This document shows positions 9,220 through 17,258 of a stretch of 64,000 nt of DNA, piece after piece. Location: assembly GCF_001426405.1 (NCBI RefSeq), contig NZ_LMEP01000004.1, forward strand, positions 124,001-188,000. The letters are read 5' to 3'. The notes beneath the pieces are model-generated. The model was not told the origin of the DNA and did no database searches. It worked only from the letters and a program-made list of their open reading frames with translations. This DNA is from Streptomyces sp. Root1304. Its GTDB lineage: Bacteria; Actinomycetota; Actinomycetes; Streptomycetales; Streptomycetaceae. Position 1 is the first letter of the stretch, and every line of letters begins with the position of its first letter. Position numbers and translations under genes: made by a program.

Positions 9220-9648
9220 TCAGCCGTGCCGGTGGGCGCGTGCGCGGGCCCGCCACCCGAGGGTGACGGCGGCCAGGCCCACCAGCATCGCGACGTAGGC
9301 GCCCCCCAGCCCGTTGCCGGTGCCGAGGCCACCGTCGGCGGTCGCCGCGACCGCCCCGCCGACGGCCACGGCGATCAGCCCGGCCACCAGGGCGGTGACC
9401 GAGCCGTGCCGGCCGGCCCAGGCGCCGAAGCGGCCCCGGACCGGGGTGCGGGCCAGGGCGAGGGCGCCGTTGACCGCGCCCAGGAGGCCGACCAGGGCGG
9501 CCGCCGACGCGGCGACACGGCCGACGCTCAGCGTGTAGACGCTCGCGGCCACCGGGTGGACGGCGGGGTCGGCGGCCGCCGGTACGGCGAGCGCGAGACC
9601 GCCGATCAGGACGGTTCCGGTCACGGCGAGCGCGGTGCGGACCGACAT
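9220..9648 (-). CDS. Small integral membrane protein (resembles DUF6223)
   Basis: A 142-residue protein with a signal-like first hydrophobic segment (ALAVTGTVLIGGLALAVPAAAD) and about three further membrane helices (ASAAALVGLLGAVNGALALA; VTALVAGLIAVAVGGAVAAT; YVAMLVGLAAVTLGW). The start at 9648 has a strong GAAGGAG site; the open frame continues upstream but without support. From memory it resembles actinobacterial DUF6223 proteins of unknown function. It is transcribed away from the two-component system at 9868, and paired palindromes lie between them, so it may be a target of that system. Confidence 0.75.
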   Translation of the reverse strand: MSVRTALAVTGTVLIGGLALAVPAAADPAVHPVAASVYTLSVGRVAASAAALVGLLGAVNGALALARTPVRGRFGAWAGRHGSVTALVAGLIAVAVGGAVAATADGGLGTGNGLGGAYVAMLVGLAAVTLGWRARARAHRHG

Positions 9649-9660
9649 GGGTGCTCCTTC

Positions 9661-9709
9661 TCCTCGGGGGAACGGGACCACCCGCTCCTCAGGGGAACGG
9701 GACCACCCG
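9661..9709. repeat. 25-bp-period tandem repeat in a divergent promoter region
   Basis: TCCTC-G/A-GGGGAACGGGACC followed by ACCCG occurs at 9661-9684 and again at 9686-9709, identical at 23 of 24 positions. It lies just upstream of the membrane protein at 9648, in its probable leader or promoter. It may be a binding-site pair or a slippage duplication. Confidence 0.6.
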
Positions 9710-9762
9710 AGCATCGCCGCCGGACCCGCCGCCGGTCGTCCGGCAGCCGTGGTCACTTCGCG

Positions 9763-9809
9763 CTGCCGCGCACGCGGCAGGAACGGCCCGGCTACCGCGT
9801 CCGCGGTAG
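9763..9809. promoter_or_regulatory. Paired 18-bp palindromes, probable response-regulator operators
   Basis: CTGCCGCG-CA-CGCGGCAG (9763-9780) and CTACCGCG-TC-CGCGGTAG (9792-9809) are two perfect palindromes of one pattern, CTRCCGCG-N2-CGCGGYAG, 29 bp apart. They lie in the divergent gap between the membrane protein (9648) and the kinase/regulator operon (9868). The second is 46 bp before the TAGGGT -10. NarL-type regulators bind inverted repeats of this size, so the regulator at 10992 is the likely ligand (inferred). Confidence 0.65.
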
Positions 9810-9867
9810 TCGCGGGCTCCTCCGCGAGCGGGATCCGCCCGGCTCCGTGCGCGGCTAGGGTGCGCGC

Positions 9868-10995
9868 ATGACCAGGGGACGGTTCAGCGGCCCGCAGGGC
9901 CTCGGGGACGGGGTGATCGCCGTCGGCGTGGCGGCGGCGCTGCTGTCCGCCGGGGCGTCCGGGCAGCACTCCGCCACGGGACTCGGTCTGCTCGGCTACG
10001 CGCTCCTCGCGGCCGGTGGCCTGGCGCTCGCCGTCCGCCGCCGTGCCCCGGTCCCCGTCCTGCTCGTGACCGGGCTCTGCGCGGCGGGCTACCAGGCGGC
10101 CGGTTTCGACGTGCCCGCCGTCGCGTACCTGTTCGCGGTGTACGCGGCCGTACGGGCCGGACACCGCACCGTCGCGATCGTGGTGAGCGTGGCGGTGCTC
10201 GCCGCGCTGCCGGTCGCGGCGCTGCTCTCCGGCCTGCACGACACGGGCGAGGCGTTCGCGCGGGCCCGCGGCGCCCTGGAGCTGGCCTGGCTGATCGCGG
10301 CCGGTGCCGCCGGGGAGGCGCTGCGGCAGGCCGAGTCGCGGGCGGACGAGGCCGAGCGGACCCGGGAGGAGACCGCGCTGCGCCGCGCCGACGAGGAGCG
10401 CCTGCGGATCGCGCGTGAGCTGCACGATTCGCTCACCCATCAGATCTCGATCATCAAGGTGCAGTCGGAGGTCGCGGTCCACGTGGCCCGCCGGCGCGGT
10501 GAGCAGGTGCCGGAGGCCCTGCTCGCGATCCAGGAGGCCGGGCGGGAGGCGACCCGGGAACTGCGGGCGACCCTGGAGGCGCTGCGCGACGACGACACGG
10601 CCCCGCCGCGCGGTCTCGACGACGTGCGGGGCCTGGTGGCGCGGGCCCGGCTGACCGGCCTGGACGCCACGCTGACGATCGAGGGCGACCGGCACCACGT
10701 GCCGGTCGCGGTGGACCGGACCGTCTACCGGATCGTCCAGGAATCGCTCACCAACATCGCCCGTCACGCGGACGCGGCCACGGCCTCGGTGCGGATCGAC
10801 TGCCGTCCGGACGCCCTGACCGTACGCGTCGACGACGACGGGAAGGCGGCGCCGGACTCGGCGCCGACACCCGGAAGGGGGCTGCTGGGGATGCGGGAAC
10901 GGGTCATCGCGCTCGGCGGGGGGCTGAGCGCGCGGCCGCGTACGGAGGGCGGCTTCACCGTCCGGGCCCGGCTCCCCCTGGAGCGGACCCCGTGA
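9868..10995 (+). CDS. Sensor histidine kinase (NarX/DesK type)
   Basis: A 375-residue membrane kinase. About five hydrophobic helices fill residues 13-150, then a coiled segment and the H-box IARELHDSLTHQISIIKVQ with His186. The HATPase_c domain has N-box ESLTNIARHA, DDDGKAAP as a degenerate G1 box (Gly replaced around the first box) and GRGLLGMRERV. A TAGGGT hexamer at 9856-9861 ends 6 nt before the ATG, so the mRNA is probably leaderless. It overlaps the regulator gene by 4 bp (GTGA), implying coupled translation. Confidence 0.93.
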   Translation: MTRGRFSGPQGLGDGVIAVGVAAALLSAGASGQHSATGLGLLGYALLAAGGLALAVRRRAPVPVLLVTGLCAAGYQAAGFDVPAVAYLFAVYAAVRAGHRTVAIVVSVAVLAALPVAALLSGLHDTGEAFARARGALELAWLIAAGAAGEALRQAESRADEAERTREETALRRADEERLRIARELHDSLTHQISIIKVQSEVAVHVARRRGEQVPEALLAIQEAGREATRELRATLEALRDDDTAPPRGLDDVRGLVARARLTGLDATLTIEGDRHHVPVAVDRTVYRIVQESLTNIARHADAATASVRIDCRPDALTVRVDDDGKAAPDSAPTPGRGLLGMRERVIALGGGLSARPRTEGGFTVRARLPLERTP

Positions 10996-11663
10996 TCCGC
11001 GTCCTGCTGGTCGACGACCAGCCGCTCATCCGCAGCGGGTTCCGCGCGCTCCTGGACCTGGAGGACGACATCCGGGTGGTGGGGGAGGCCGGCGACGGCC
11101 GGGAGGGCCTGGCCCTGGCGGCGGAGCACCTGCCCGACATCGTGCTCGTGGACATCCGGATGCCGGTCATGGACGGTGTCGAGACGACCCGGCGCATCGC
11201 CGCCGATCCGGCGCTGGCCGGGGTGCACGTGGTCATCCTGACCAACTACGGCCTGGACGAGTACGTCTTCGAGGCGCTGCGGGCGGGCGCCGCCGGTTTC
11301 CTGGTCAAGGACATCGTGCCGGAGGACTTCCTGCACGCGGTGCGGGTCGCGGCGCGCGGCGACGCGCTGCTCGCGCCGTCGATCACGCGCAGGCTCATCG
11401 ACCGGTACGTCGCCGAGCCGTTCGGGCCCGCTCCGGGGGCCGGACTGGAGGAGCTGACCAACCGGGAGCGCGAGGCGGTGGTCCTGGTCGCGCGGGGTCT
11501 GTCCAACGACGAGATCGCCGGCCGGATGGTGATCACGCCGATGACCGCGAAGACCCATGTCAACCGGGCCATGACGAAGCTACGGGCCCGCGACCGGGCC
11601 CAACTGGTCGTCCTCGCCTACGAATCGGGCCTGGTGTCGGCGCGCCGCACCCCTGGCGTCTGA
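10992..11663 (+). CDS. NarL/LuxR-family response regulator
   Basis: A 223-residue partner of the preceding kinase. The receiver domain has DDQ at 8-10, phospho-acceptor Asp54 in IVLVDIRMPVMDG and Lys in GFLVKDIVPEDF. The LuxR helix-turn-helix lies near 152-215 (LTNREREAVVLVARGLSNDEIAGRM). Its gene starts with GTG inside the kinase stop codon. The paired palindromes upstream of the operon suggest autoregulation and control of the divergent membrane protein. It converges with allR, separated by hairpins. Confidence 0.93.
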   Translation: MIRVLLVDDQPLIRSGFRALLDLEDDIRVVGEAGDGREGLALAAEHLPDIVLVDIRMPVMDGVETTRRIAADPALAGVHVVILTNYGLDEYVFEALRAGAAGFLVKDIVPEDFLHAVRVAARGDALLAPSITRRLIDRYVAEPFGPAPGAGLEELTNREREAVVLVARGLSNDEIAGRMVITPMTAKTHVNRAMTKLRARDRAQLVVLAYESGLVSARRTPGV

Positions 11664-11668
11664 CGCCC

Positions 11669-11730
11669 GAGCGCGACGGCCCGACGGCCGTCGCGCGGCG
11701 CGGACCTCGACCACCCGTCGACGTCCGCGC
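11669..11730. terminator. Double hairpin between convergent genes
   Basis: GCGCGACGGCC (11669-11679), loop CGAC, GGCCGTCGCGC (11684-11694) is a perfect 11-bp stem. A second stem, GCGCGGAC (11698-11705) with GTCCGCGC (11723-11730), follows. They lie between the stops of the response regulator and allR and would serve as bidirectional, U-less terminators of the Streptomyces type. Confidence 0.7.
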
Positions 11731-11740
11731 CGCGGCGGAC

Positions 11741-12547
11741 TCAGCCCTGGTTGTTCCCCGCGGTGTTCGCGAGGGCCGCCGAGAGGTCCCTGGCCACTTC
11801 CTGGAGGATCGGGACGATCTTCTCCGTGGCCGCCTCCGTCACACGGCCCGCCGGGCCCGAGATCGAGATCGCCGCCGCGGTGGGGGAGTCGGGGACCGAC
11901 ACCGCGAGGCAGCGGACTCCTATCTCCTGCTCGTTGTCGTCGACCGCGTACCCCGTCTCGCGGACCGCGACGAGCGCGTCGAGGAAGCCGTCCGGCGTGG
12001 TGATGGTCTTCTCGGTCGCGGCGGGCATCCCGGTACGGGCGAGCAGCGCGCGCACCTCCTCCGCCGGGGTGTGCGCGAGCAGCGCCTTGCCGACGCCGGT
12101 GGAGTGCGGCAGCACCCGTCGGCCGACCTCGGTGAACATGCGCATCGAGTGCTTGGACGGCACCTGCGCCACGTACACGATCTCGTCGCCGTCGAGCAGC
12201 GCCATGTTCGCCGTCTCGCCGGTCTCCTCGACGAGCCGCGCCAGGTAGGGGCGGGCCCAGGTGCCGAGGAGGCGGGAGGCCGACTCGCCGAGGCGGATCA
12301 GGCGGGGGCCGAGGGCGTACCGGCGGTTGGGCTGCTGGCGGACGTATCCGCAGGCGACCAGCGTCCGCATCAGACGGTGGATGGTGGGGAGCGGCAGTCC
12401 GCTGCTGGCGGAGAGCTCGCTCAGCCCGACCTCGCCCCCGGCGTCGGCCATCCGCTCCAGGAGGTCGAAGGCACGCTCAAGGGACTGGACGCCCCCGCTC
12501 GCGGCGGGTTTGGCGGCGTCGGTGGTGCTGGCGCTGGACGTCGGCAC
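11741..12547 (-). CDS. allR: IclR-family repressor of allantoin catabolism
   Basis: A 268-residue IclR-type regulator. The N-terminal winged helix-turn-helix (about 18-80; VQSLERAFDLLERMADAGG, then LSELSASSGLPLPTIHRLMRTL) is followed by the IclR effector domain (about 85-260; SMRMFTEVGRRVLPHSTGVGKALLA). I start it at GTG 12547 because GAAAGGA sits 8 nt upstream; a start 10 codons earlier lacks one. It is divergent from allB with a perfect TTCC-N7-GGAA palindrome between them. I recall the S. coelicolor homologue repressing allantoin genes and aceB, with glyoxylate-type effectors. Identity is based on synteny and sequence memory. Confidence 0.88.
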   Translation of the reverse strand: MPTSSASTTDAAKPAASGGVQSLERAFDLLERMADAGGEVGLSELSASSGLPLPTIHRLMRTLVACGYVRQQPNRRYALGPRLIRLGESASRLLGTWARPYLARLVEETGETANMALLDGDEIVYVAQVPSKHSMRMFTEVGRRVLPHSTGVGKALLAHTPAEEVRALLARTGMPAATEKTITTPDGFLDALVAVRETGYAVDDNEQEIGVRCLAVSVPDSPTAAAISISGPAGRVTEAATEKIVPILQEVARDLSAALANTAGNNQG

Positions 12548-12733
12548 GTCAACGGTCCTTTCGGGGCAGGCGGGCAAGGCAGCAGCCTACCGGGCGCCCC
12601 CGGCCGGGGCACACGGTCCCGGTCTCGGCGTCCGCGCCGGTCAGGGCGTGTTTGTCCGGTGTCGTCGAGGGCCCGGGGCGGTCCGCGAACGCCCCGCATG
12701 TGCGGAGCTACGTTCTACTGTACGAAATTTACA

Positions 12734-12748
12734 TTCCACTTCGTGGAA
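12734..12748. promoter_or_regulatory. Candidate AllR operator in the allR-allB divergent region
   Basis: TTCCACTTCGTGGAA is a perfect palindrome (TTCCAC-N3-GTGGAA) with the TTCC-N7-GGAA layout also seen before aceB at 4006-4020. The 351-bp gap 12548-12898 is otherwise free of genes. It is locally AT-rich around 12715-12760, and a looser TTC-GTT-GAA element lies near 12834-12842. The position suits control of both divergent genes. Consistent with IclR-family operators, whose half-sites are often TTCCA/TGGAA. Confidence 0.68.
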
Positions 12749-12898
12749 ACGTCCAAGCGGGGTTCGGTCGAGGCCGATGCTTGAAGTGTGCCCTTGACGA
12801 CATGTCGTCCGGAAGTGAAGACTCCTTCAACAGTTCGTTGAATTTCCTGCCGGCGGATTCCCGCCGGAGCACTTGAAGAACCTGAAGAAGGGGTACGG

Positions 12899-14233
12899 GT
12901 GGACGTCAACCTGGTCCTGCGCTCGACGCGTGTCATCACCCCCGAGGGGACGCGCCCGGCGTCGATCGCCGTCTCCGGAGGGACGATCGCGGCCGTGCTG
13001 CCGTACGACGCCGAGGTACCCGCCGGCGCCCGGCTGGAGGACGTCGGCGACGACGTCGTCCTGCCCGGCCTCGTCGACACCCACGTGCACGTGAACGACC
13101 CCGGCCGCACCGAATGGGAAGGCTTCTGGACCGCCACCCGCGCGGCCGCCGCCGGCGGCATCACCACGCTCCTCGACATGCCCCTCAACTCGCTGCCCCC
13201 CACGACCACCGTGGAGAACCTGCGCGTCAAGCAGGAGGTCGCCCGGACCAAGGCGCACATCGACGTCGGCTTCTGGGGCGGCGCCCTGCCCGACAACACC
13301 AAGGACCTGCGCCCGCTCCACGACGCCGGCGTCTACGGCTTCAAGTGCTTCCTCTCGCCCTCCGGCGTCGACGAGTTCCCCTCCCTCGACCAGGAACAGC
13401 TGGCGACCTCGCTCGCCGAGATCTCCGGCTTCGACGGCCTGATGATCGTGCACGCCGAAGACCCGCACCACCTCGCCGCCGCCCCCCAGAAGTCCGGGCT
13501 CGCCTACGCCGACTTCCTCGCCTCACGGCCCCGCGACGCCGAGAACACGGCCATCGAGAACCTGGTCAACCAGGCCCGCCGGCTCAACGCCCGCGTCCAC
13601 GTCCTGCACCTCTCCTCCTCCGACGCGCTGCCGCTCATCGCCGCCGCCAAGGCCGAGGGCGTCAAGATCACCGTCGAGTCCTGCCCGCACTTCCTCACGC
13701 TCACCGCCGAGGAGATCCCGGACGGCGCGACCGAGTTCAAGTGCTGCCCGCCCATCCGCGAGGCCGTCAACCAGGACGCCCTGTGGCAGGGACTCGCCGA
13801 CGGCACCATCGACTGCATCGTCTCCGACCACTCCCCGTCGACCGCCGACCTCAAGACGCCCGACTTCGCGTCCGCCTGGGGCGGCATCTCCTCCCTCCAG
13901 CTCGGCCTGCCCGCCATCTGGACCGAGGCCCGCCGCCGCGGCTTCGACCTCACGGACGTCGTCCGCTGGATGTCCGAGGGCCCGGCCCGGCTCGCCGGAC
14001 TCTCCCGCAAGGGCGCCATCGAAGCCGGCCGCGACGCCGACTTCGCCGTCCTCGACCCCGAAGCCACCTTCACCGTCGACCCGGCCGAACTCCAGCACCG
14101 CAACCGGATCACCGCCTACGCGGGCAAGACCCTCAGCGGCGTCGTCACCTCCACCTGGCTGCGCGGACAGCGGATCGCCGACCACGGCACCCTCACCGAG
14201 CCCACCGGCCGCCTCCTCGAAAGGAACAACTGA
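12899..14233 (+). CDS. allB: Allantoinase
   Basis: Hydrolyses the hydantoin ring of allantoin to allantoate in the cytoplasm. It is a 444-residue cyclic amidohydrolase with a two-metal TIM barrel: DTHVHVND (HxH pair, about 59-66), the carboxylated-lysine segment [12 protein letters not shown] (Lys near 149), His ligands in [11 protein letters not shown] and [13 protein letters not shown], and Asp in [12 protein letters not shown] 12899 is preceded by GAAGAAGGGG. Allantoicase starts one base after its stop, so the two are translated together. The cluster feeds nitrogen as urea/ammonia and carbon as glyoxylate. Confidence 0.95.
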   Translation: MDVNLVLRSTRVITPEGTRPASIAVSGGTIAAVLPYDAEVPAGARLEDVGDDVVLPGLVDTHVHVNDPGRTEWEGFWTATRAAAAGGITTLLDMPLNSLPPTTTVENLRVKQEVARTKAHIDVGFWGGALPDNTKDLRPLHDAGVYGFKCFLSPSGVDEFPSLDQEQLATSLAEISGFDGLMIVHAEDPHHLAAAPQKSGLAYADFLASRPRDAENTAIENLVNQARRLNARVHVLHLSSSDALPLIAAAKAEGVKITVESCPHFLTLTAEEIPDGATEFKCCPPIREAVNQDALWQGLADGTIDCIVSDHSPSTADLKTPDFASAWGGISSLQLGLPAIWTEARRRGFDLTDVVRWMSEGPARLAGLSRKGAIEAGRDADFAVLDPEATFTVDPAELQHRNRITAYAGKTLSGVVTSTWLRGQRIADHGTLTEPTGRLLERNN

Positions 14234-14234
14234 C

Positions 14235-15350
14235 GTGTCCGTCATCCCCTCCTTCACCGGCGACGCCAGCCCCTACGGCGGCGGTGACCCCTACGCCGAC
14301 TACCGCACGGCCGACTTCCCCTTCACCCAGTACGCCGACCTCGCCGACCGGCGCCTCGGCGCGGGCGTCGTCGCCGCCAACGACGAGTTCTTCGCCGAAC
14401 GCGAGAACCTGCTGAAGCCCGAGGCCGCCGAGTTCGACCCCGAGCACTTCGGCCACAAGGGCAAGATCATGGACGGCTGGGAGACCCGCCGCCGCCGCGG
14501 CGTCTCGGCCCAGCAGCCGCACCCCACCGAGGACGACCACGACTGGGCCCTCGTACGCCTCGGCGCCCCCGGCGTCGTCCGCGGGATCATCCTCGACACG
14601 GCCCACTTCCGCGGCAACTACCCGCAGGCCGTCTCCGTCGAAGCCGCCTCCGTCGCCGGCTCCCCCTCACCCGAGGAACTCCTCGCCGACGACGTGAAGT
14701 GGACCACCCTCGTCCCGCGCACCGCCGTCGGCGGCCACGCCGCCAACGGCTTCGCCGTCGACGTCGAACAGCGCTTCACCCACCTGCGCGTCAACCAGCA
14801 CCCCGACGGCGGCATCGCCCGCCTCCGCGTCCACGGCGAAGTCGCCCCCGACCCGGCCTGGCTGGGCGTCCTCGGCACCTTCGACCTCGCGGCCCTCGAG
14901 AACGGCGGCCAGGTGGAAGACGCCTCCGACCGCTTCTACTCCCCGGCCACCAACACCATCCAGCCCGGCCGCTCCCGCAAGATGGACGACGGCTGGGAGA
15001 CCCGCCGCCGCCGCGACAAGGGCAACGACTGGATCCGCTACCAGCTGGTCGCCGAATCCGAGATCCGCGCGGTCGAGATCGACACCGCCTACCTCAAGGG
15101 CAACAGCGCGGGCTGGGCGGCGCTCTCCGTCGCCGCGGAAGGCTCCGAGGACTGGACCGAGATCCTCCCCCGGACCCGCCTCCAGCCCGACACCAACCAC
15201 CGCTTCGTCCTCGACACCCCCGCGGTCGGCTCCCGCGTCCGGATCGACATCTACCCGGACGGCGGCATCTCCCGCCTCCGCCTCTACGGCTCCCTCACGG
15301 AGACCGGCCGCACCCGACTGACGGCCCGCCACCAGGAGCTGGGCGGCTGA
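14235..15350 (+). CDS. alc: Allantoicase
   Basis: Hydrolyses allantoate to ureidoglycolate and urea. The 371-residue protein shows the family's internal duplication of a jelly-roll domain: GKIMDGWETRRRRG near 77-90 recurs as RKMDDGWETRRRRD near 248-261, and NQHPDGGIARLRVHG recurs as DIYPDGGISRLRLYG. It starts with GTG one base after the allB stop and has AGGAAC at 14221-14228 as ribosome site. It completes the route to ureidoglycolate; no ureidoglycolate lyase is visible, so the last step is encoded elsewhere or is spontaneous. Confidence 0.95.
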   Translation: MSVIPSFTGDASPYGGGDPYADYRTADFPFTQYADLADRRLGAGVVAANDEFFAERENLLKPEAAEFDPEHFGHKGKIMDGWETRRRRGVSAQQPHPTEDDHDWALVRLGAPGVVRGIILDTAHFRGNYPQAVSVEAASVAGSPSPEELLADDVKWTTLVPRTAVGGHAANGFAVDVEQRFTHLRVNQHPDGGIARLRVHGEVAPDPAWLGVLGTFDLAALENGGQVEDASDRFYSPATNTIQPGRSRKMDDGWETRRRRDKGNDWIRYQLVAESEIRAVEIDTAYLKGNSAGWAALSVAAEGSEDWTEILPRTRLQPDTNHRFVLDTPAVGSRVRIDIYPDGGISRLRLYGSLTETGRTRLTARHQELGG

Positions 15351-15371
15351 ATTTTTTAGGGCTCGGTTCCC

Positions 15372-15387
15372 CTCCGGGCGCCCGGAG
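15372..15387. repeat. 16-bp perfect palindrome after alc
   Basis: CTCCGGGCGCCCGGAG is a perfect 16-bp palindrome 22 bp after the alc stop, following an AATTTTTTAGG stretch. It may contribute to transcription termination with the larger hairpin downstream. Confidence 0.5.
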
Positions 15388-15395
15388 CCGGGCTC

Positions 15396-15455
15396 ACGAC
15401 CCCGACCGTGCTCGCCTCCCTCGTTCCTCGGGAGGCTCCGCGCGGTCGGGGTCGT
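15396..15455. terminator. Large nested hairpin between alc and the SDR gene
   Basis: The outer arms ACGACCCCGACCG (15396-15408) and CGGTCGGGGTCGT (15443-15455) pair over 13 bp. Inside, GCCTCCC (15414-15420) and GGGAGGC (15430-15436) form a second stem with a 9-nt loop. It sits between convergent genes and is a likely bidirectional terminator. Its compound form also resembles dispersed Streptomyces intergenic repeats. Confidence 0.7.
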
Positions 15456-15470
15456 TCCCCCGGCGGCGCC

Positions 15471-15525
15471 CTTCGGATCACTCGCCGGGTCCCCGCGGCG
15501 TCCTTCGGGGCACTCGCCGGGTCCC
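15471..15525. repeat. Tandem repeat, 32-bp period, between alc and SDR
   Basis: CTTCGG-(AT/GG)-CACTCGCC followed by GGGTCCC occurs at 15471-15493 and 15503-15525, identical at 21 of 23 positions. The flanking CGGCG bases also repeat, giving a unit of about 32 bp. No function is apparent. Confidence 0.65.
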
Positions 15526-15554
15526 GTCGACCGCGTCCGGCCCGCCCGGCCGTC

Positions 15555-16295
15555 TCAGGCCGCGTGACCGCCGTCCACCGCGAACTCCGCGCCCGTCACG
15601 TACCGTCCCTCCGGGCCCGCCAGGAAGGCCACCGTCGCCGCCACCTCCTCCGCCGTGCCGAAGCGGCCGAGCGCCGTCAGCGCCGACTGGCCGTCCGCGT
15701 ACGGGCCGTCCGCCGGGTTCATGTCCGTGTCGATCGGACCCGGGTGGACCAGATTCGCCGTGATGCCACGCCCGCCGAGTTCACGCGCCAGCGCCTTCGT
15801 CAGGCCGATCAGGGCCGTCTTGCTCATCGCGTACAGCACCCCACCCGGGCCCGGCACCCGCTGCGCCATGCAACTGCCGATCGTGACGATCCGCCCGCCC
15901 TCCGGCAACCGCGCGGCCGCCGCCTGAGAGGCGAGGAAGGCCGCCCGGACATTGACCGCCAGGACCCGGTCCACATCCGCGAGCGCCAAGGACTCCAGCG
16001 GACCGAGGACGCCGACGCCCGCGTTGTTCACCAGGACGTCGAGCCGGCCCAGCGCGTCCGCCGCCCACTCCACCGCCCCCGCCGCGTCCCCGGCGTCGGC
16101 CGCGTCCGCCCGCAGCGGCAGCGCCTTCCGGCCCACCGCCTCGATCCGCGCGGCGACCTCCTTGGCCCGCACCTCGTCCTGGACCCAGGTGAAGGCGACA
16201 TCGGCGCCCTCCCGGGCCAGCCGGACGGCCGTGGCCGCGCCGATGCCCCGGCCGCCGCCCGTGACCAGTACCGCCGTGCCGTTCATCGTGGACAT
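15555..16295 (-). CDS. SDR-family NAD(P)-dependent oxidoreductase
   Basis: A 246-residue classical short-chain dehydrogenase/reductase. The cofactor motif TGGGRGIGAA lies near residues 11-20, NNAG in VLVNNAGVGV near 90, catalytic Ser in IVTIGSC near 138, and the YxxxK pair in LYAMSKTAL near 152-160. The ending YVTGAEFAVDGG is typical of 3-oxoacyl-ACP-reductase-like members. GGAGG lies 6 nt before the ATG. It is divergent from the DHFR-like gene. The substrate is not predictable. Confidence 0.9.
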   Translation of the reverse strand: MSTMNGTAVLVTGGGRGIGAATAVRLAREGADVAFTWVQDEVRAKEVAARIEAVGRKALPLRADAADAGDAAGAVEWAADALGRLDVLVNNAGVGVLGPLESLALADVDRVLAVNVRAAFLASQAAAARLPEGGRIVTIGSCMAQRVPGPGGVLYAMSKTALIGLTKALARELGGRGITANLVHPGPIDTDMNPADGPYADGQSALTALGRFGTAEEVAATVAFLAGPEGRYVTGAEFAVDGGHAA

Positions 16296-16463
16296 CCCGA
16301 ACCTCCGTAGAGCCGCTGATTGGTTGCGGGTTCAAGCAAACTCCGGCGGAGGTCCCCGCGCTGGCAGGAATCGGACGCCGACCCGGGCACCGATGACTTT
16401 CGCCGGGCGGTGGGGTCGGAAGAGGTGGGACACGATGGTCCGGAGAACAGAAAGGCACCCACC

Positions 16464-17072
16464 ATGGCCACCCTCAGCCTCACCCAGTTCCTCACCCTCG
16501 ACGGCGTCATCCAGGCGCCCGGAGGCCCCGACGAGGACCGCAGCAGCGGCTTCGAGCACGGCGGCTGGTCCGTCCCGTTCGACGACGACACCTTCGGGCA
16601 GCGCATCACCGAGATCTTCGCCCGGCCGACCGCCTTCCTCCTCGGCCGCCGCACGTACGACATCTTCGCGAGCTACTGGCCCCGGCACACCGACCCCGCC
16701 GACCCCGTCGCCTCCAAGCTCAACGGCCTCCCCAAGTACGTCGCCACCACCACCCTCACCTCCGCCGACTGGGAGGGCACCACGCTGCTCCGCGGGGACG
16801 TCGTCAAGGAGGTCGCCGCCCTCAAGGAACGCACCGAGGGCGAGATCCAGATGCACGGCAGCGCGGGCCTCGCCCGGACCCTCCTCGACCACGACCTCAT
16901 CGACACCCTCCACCTGCACGTCTTCCCCGTGGTCCTGGGAACCGGCCGCCGCCTCTTCACCGAAGGCGTCCGCCCCGCCGCCTTCCGCCTCACCGACGCC
17001 CGCGTCACCAGCAAGGGCGTCGCCCTCCACACCTACGAACTGGCCGGCCGCCCCACGTACGGCAGCTTCTGA
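16464..17072 (+). CDS. Dihydrofolate-reductase-family protein (RibD C-terminal/YyaP type)
   Basis: A 202-residue protein of the fold shared by DHFR and the RibD reductase domain. Landmarks are the N-terminal LTQFLTLDGVIQAPGGPDED, FLLGRRTYDIFASYW, and QMHGSAGLARTLLDHDLIDTLHLHVFPVVLGTGRRLF, a signature of the YyaP-like reductases. The start is ATG 16464, with GAAAGG upstream; the frame is open further up without support. It is a stand-alone predicted NADPH-dependent reductase of unknown substrate, divergent from the SDR gene. Confidence 0.88.
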   Translation: MATLSLTQFLTLDGVIQAPGGPDEDRSSGFEHGGWSVPFDDDTFGQRITEIFARPTAFLLGRRTYDIFASYWPRHTDPADPVASKLNGLPKYVATTTLTSADWEGTTLLRGDVVKEVAALKERTEGEIQMHGSAGLARTLLDHDLIDTLHLHVFPVVLGTGRRLFTEGVRPAAFRLTDARVTSKGVALHTYELAGRPTYGSF

Positions 17073-17258
17073 ACCTGCCGACCCGCCGGCGAGGGCCCGG
17101 CCGGGAAGGACGGGGCCGTCACCGGCCGCCCCGCACCCGGCCGGTCCCGCCCGTCGGAAAGGTGTAGCCGCCACGGGCCCCTCCGGGTACGGTGATCGCT
17201 CCGTGTGCGAGCCGTCGAAGTCTCCACCCCACCCCGAGTGTTGGAGACCCGGTCCACC

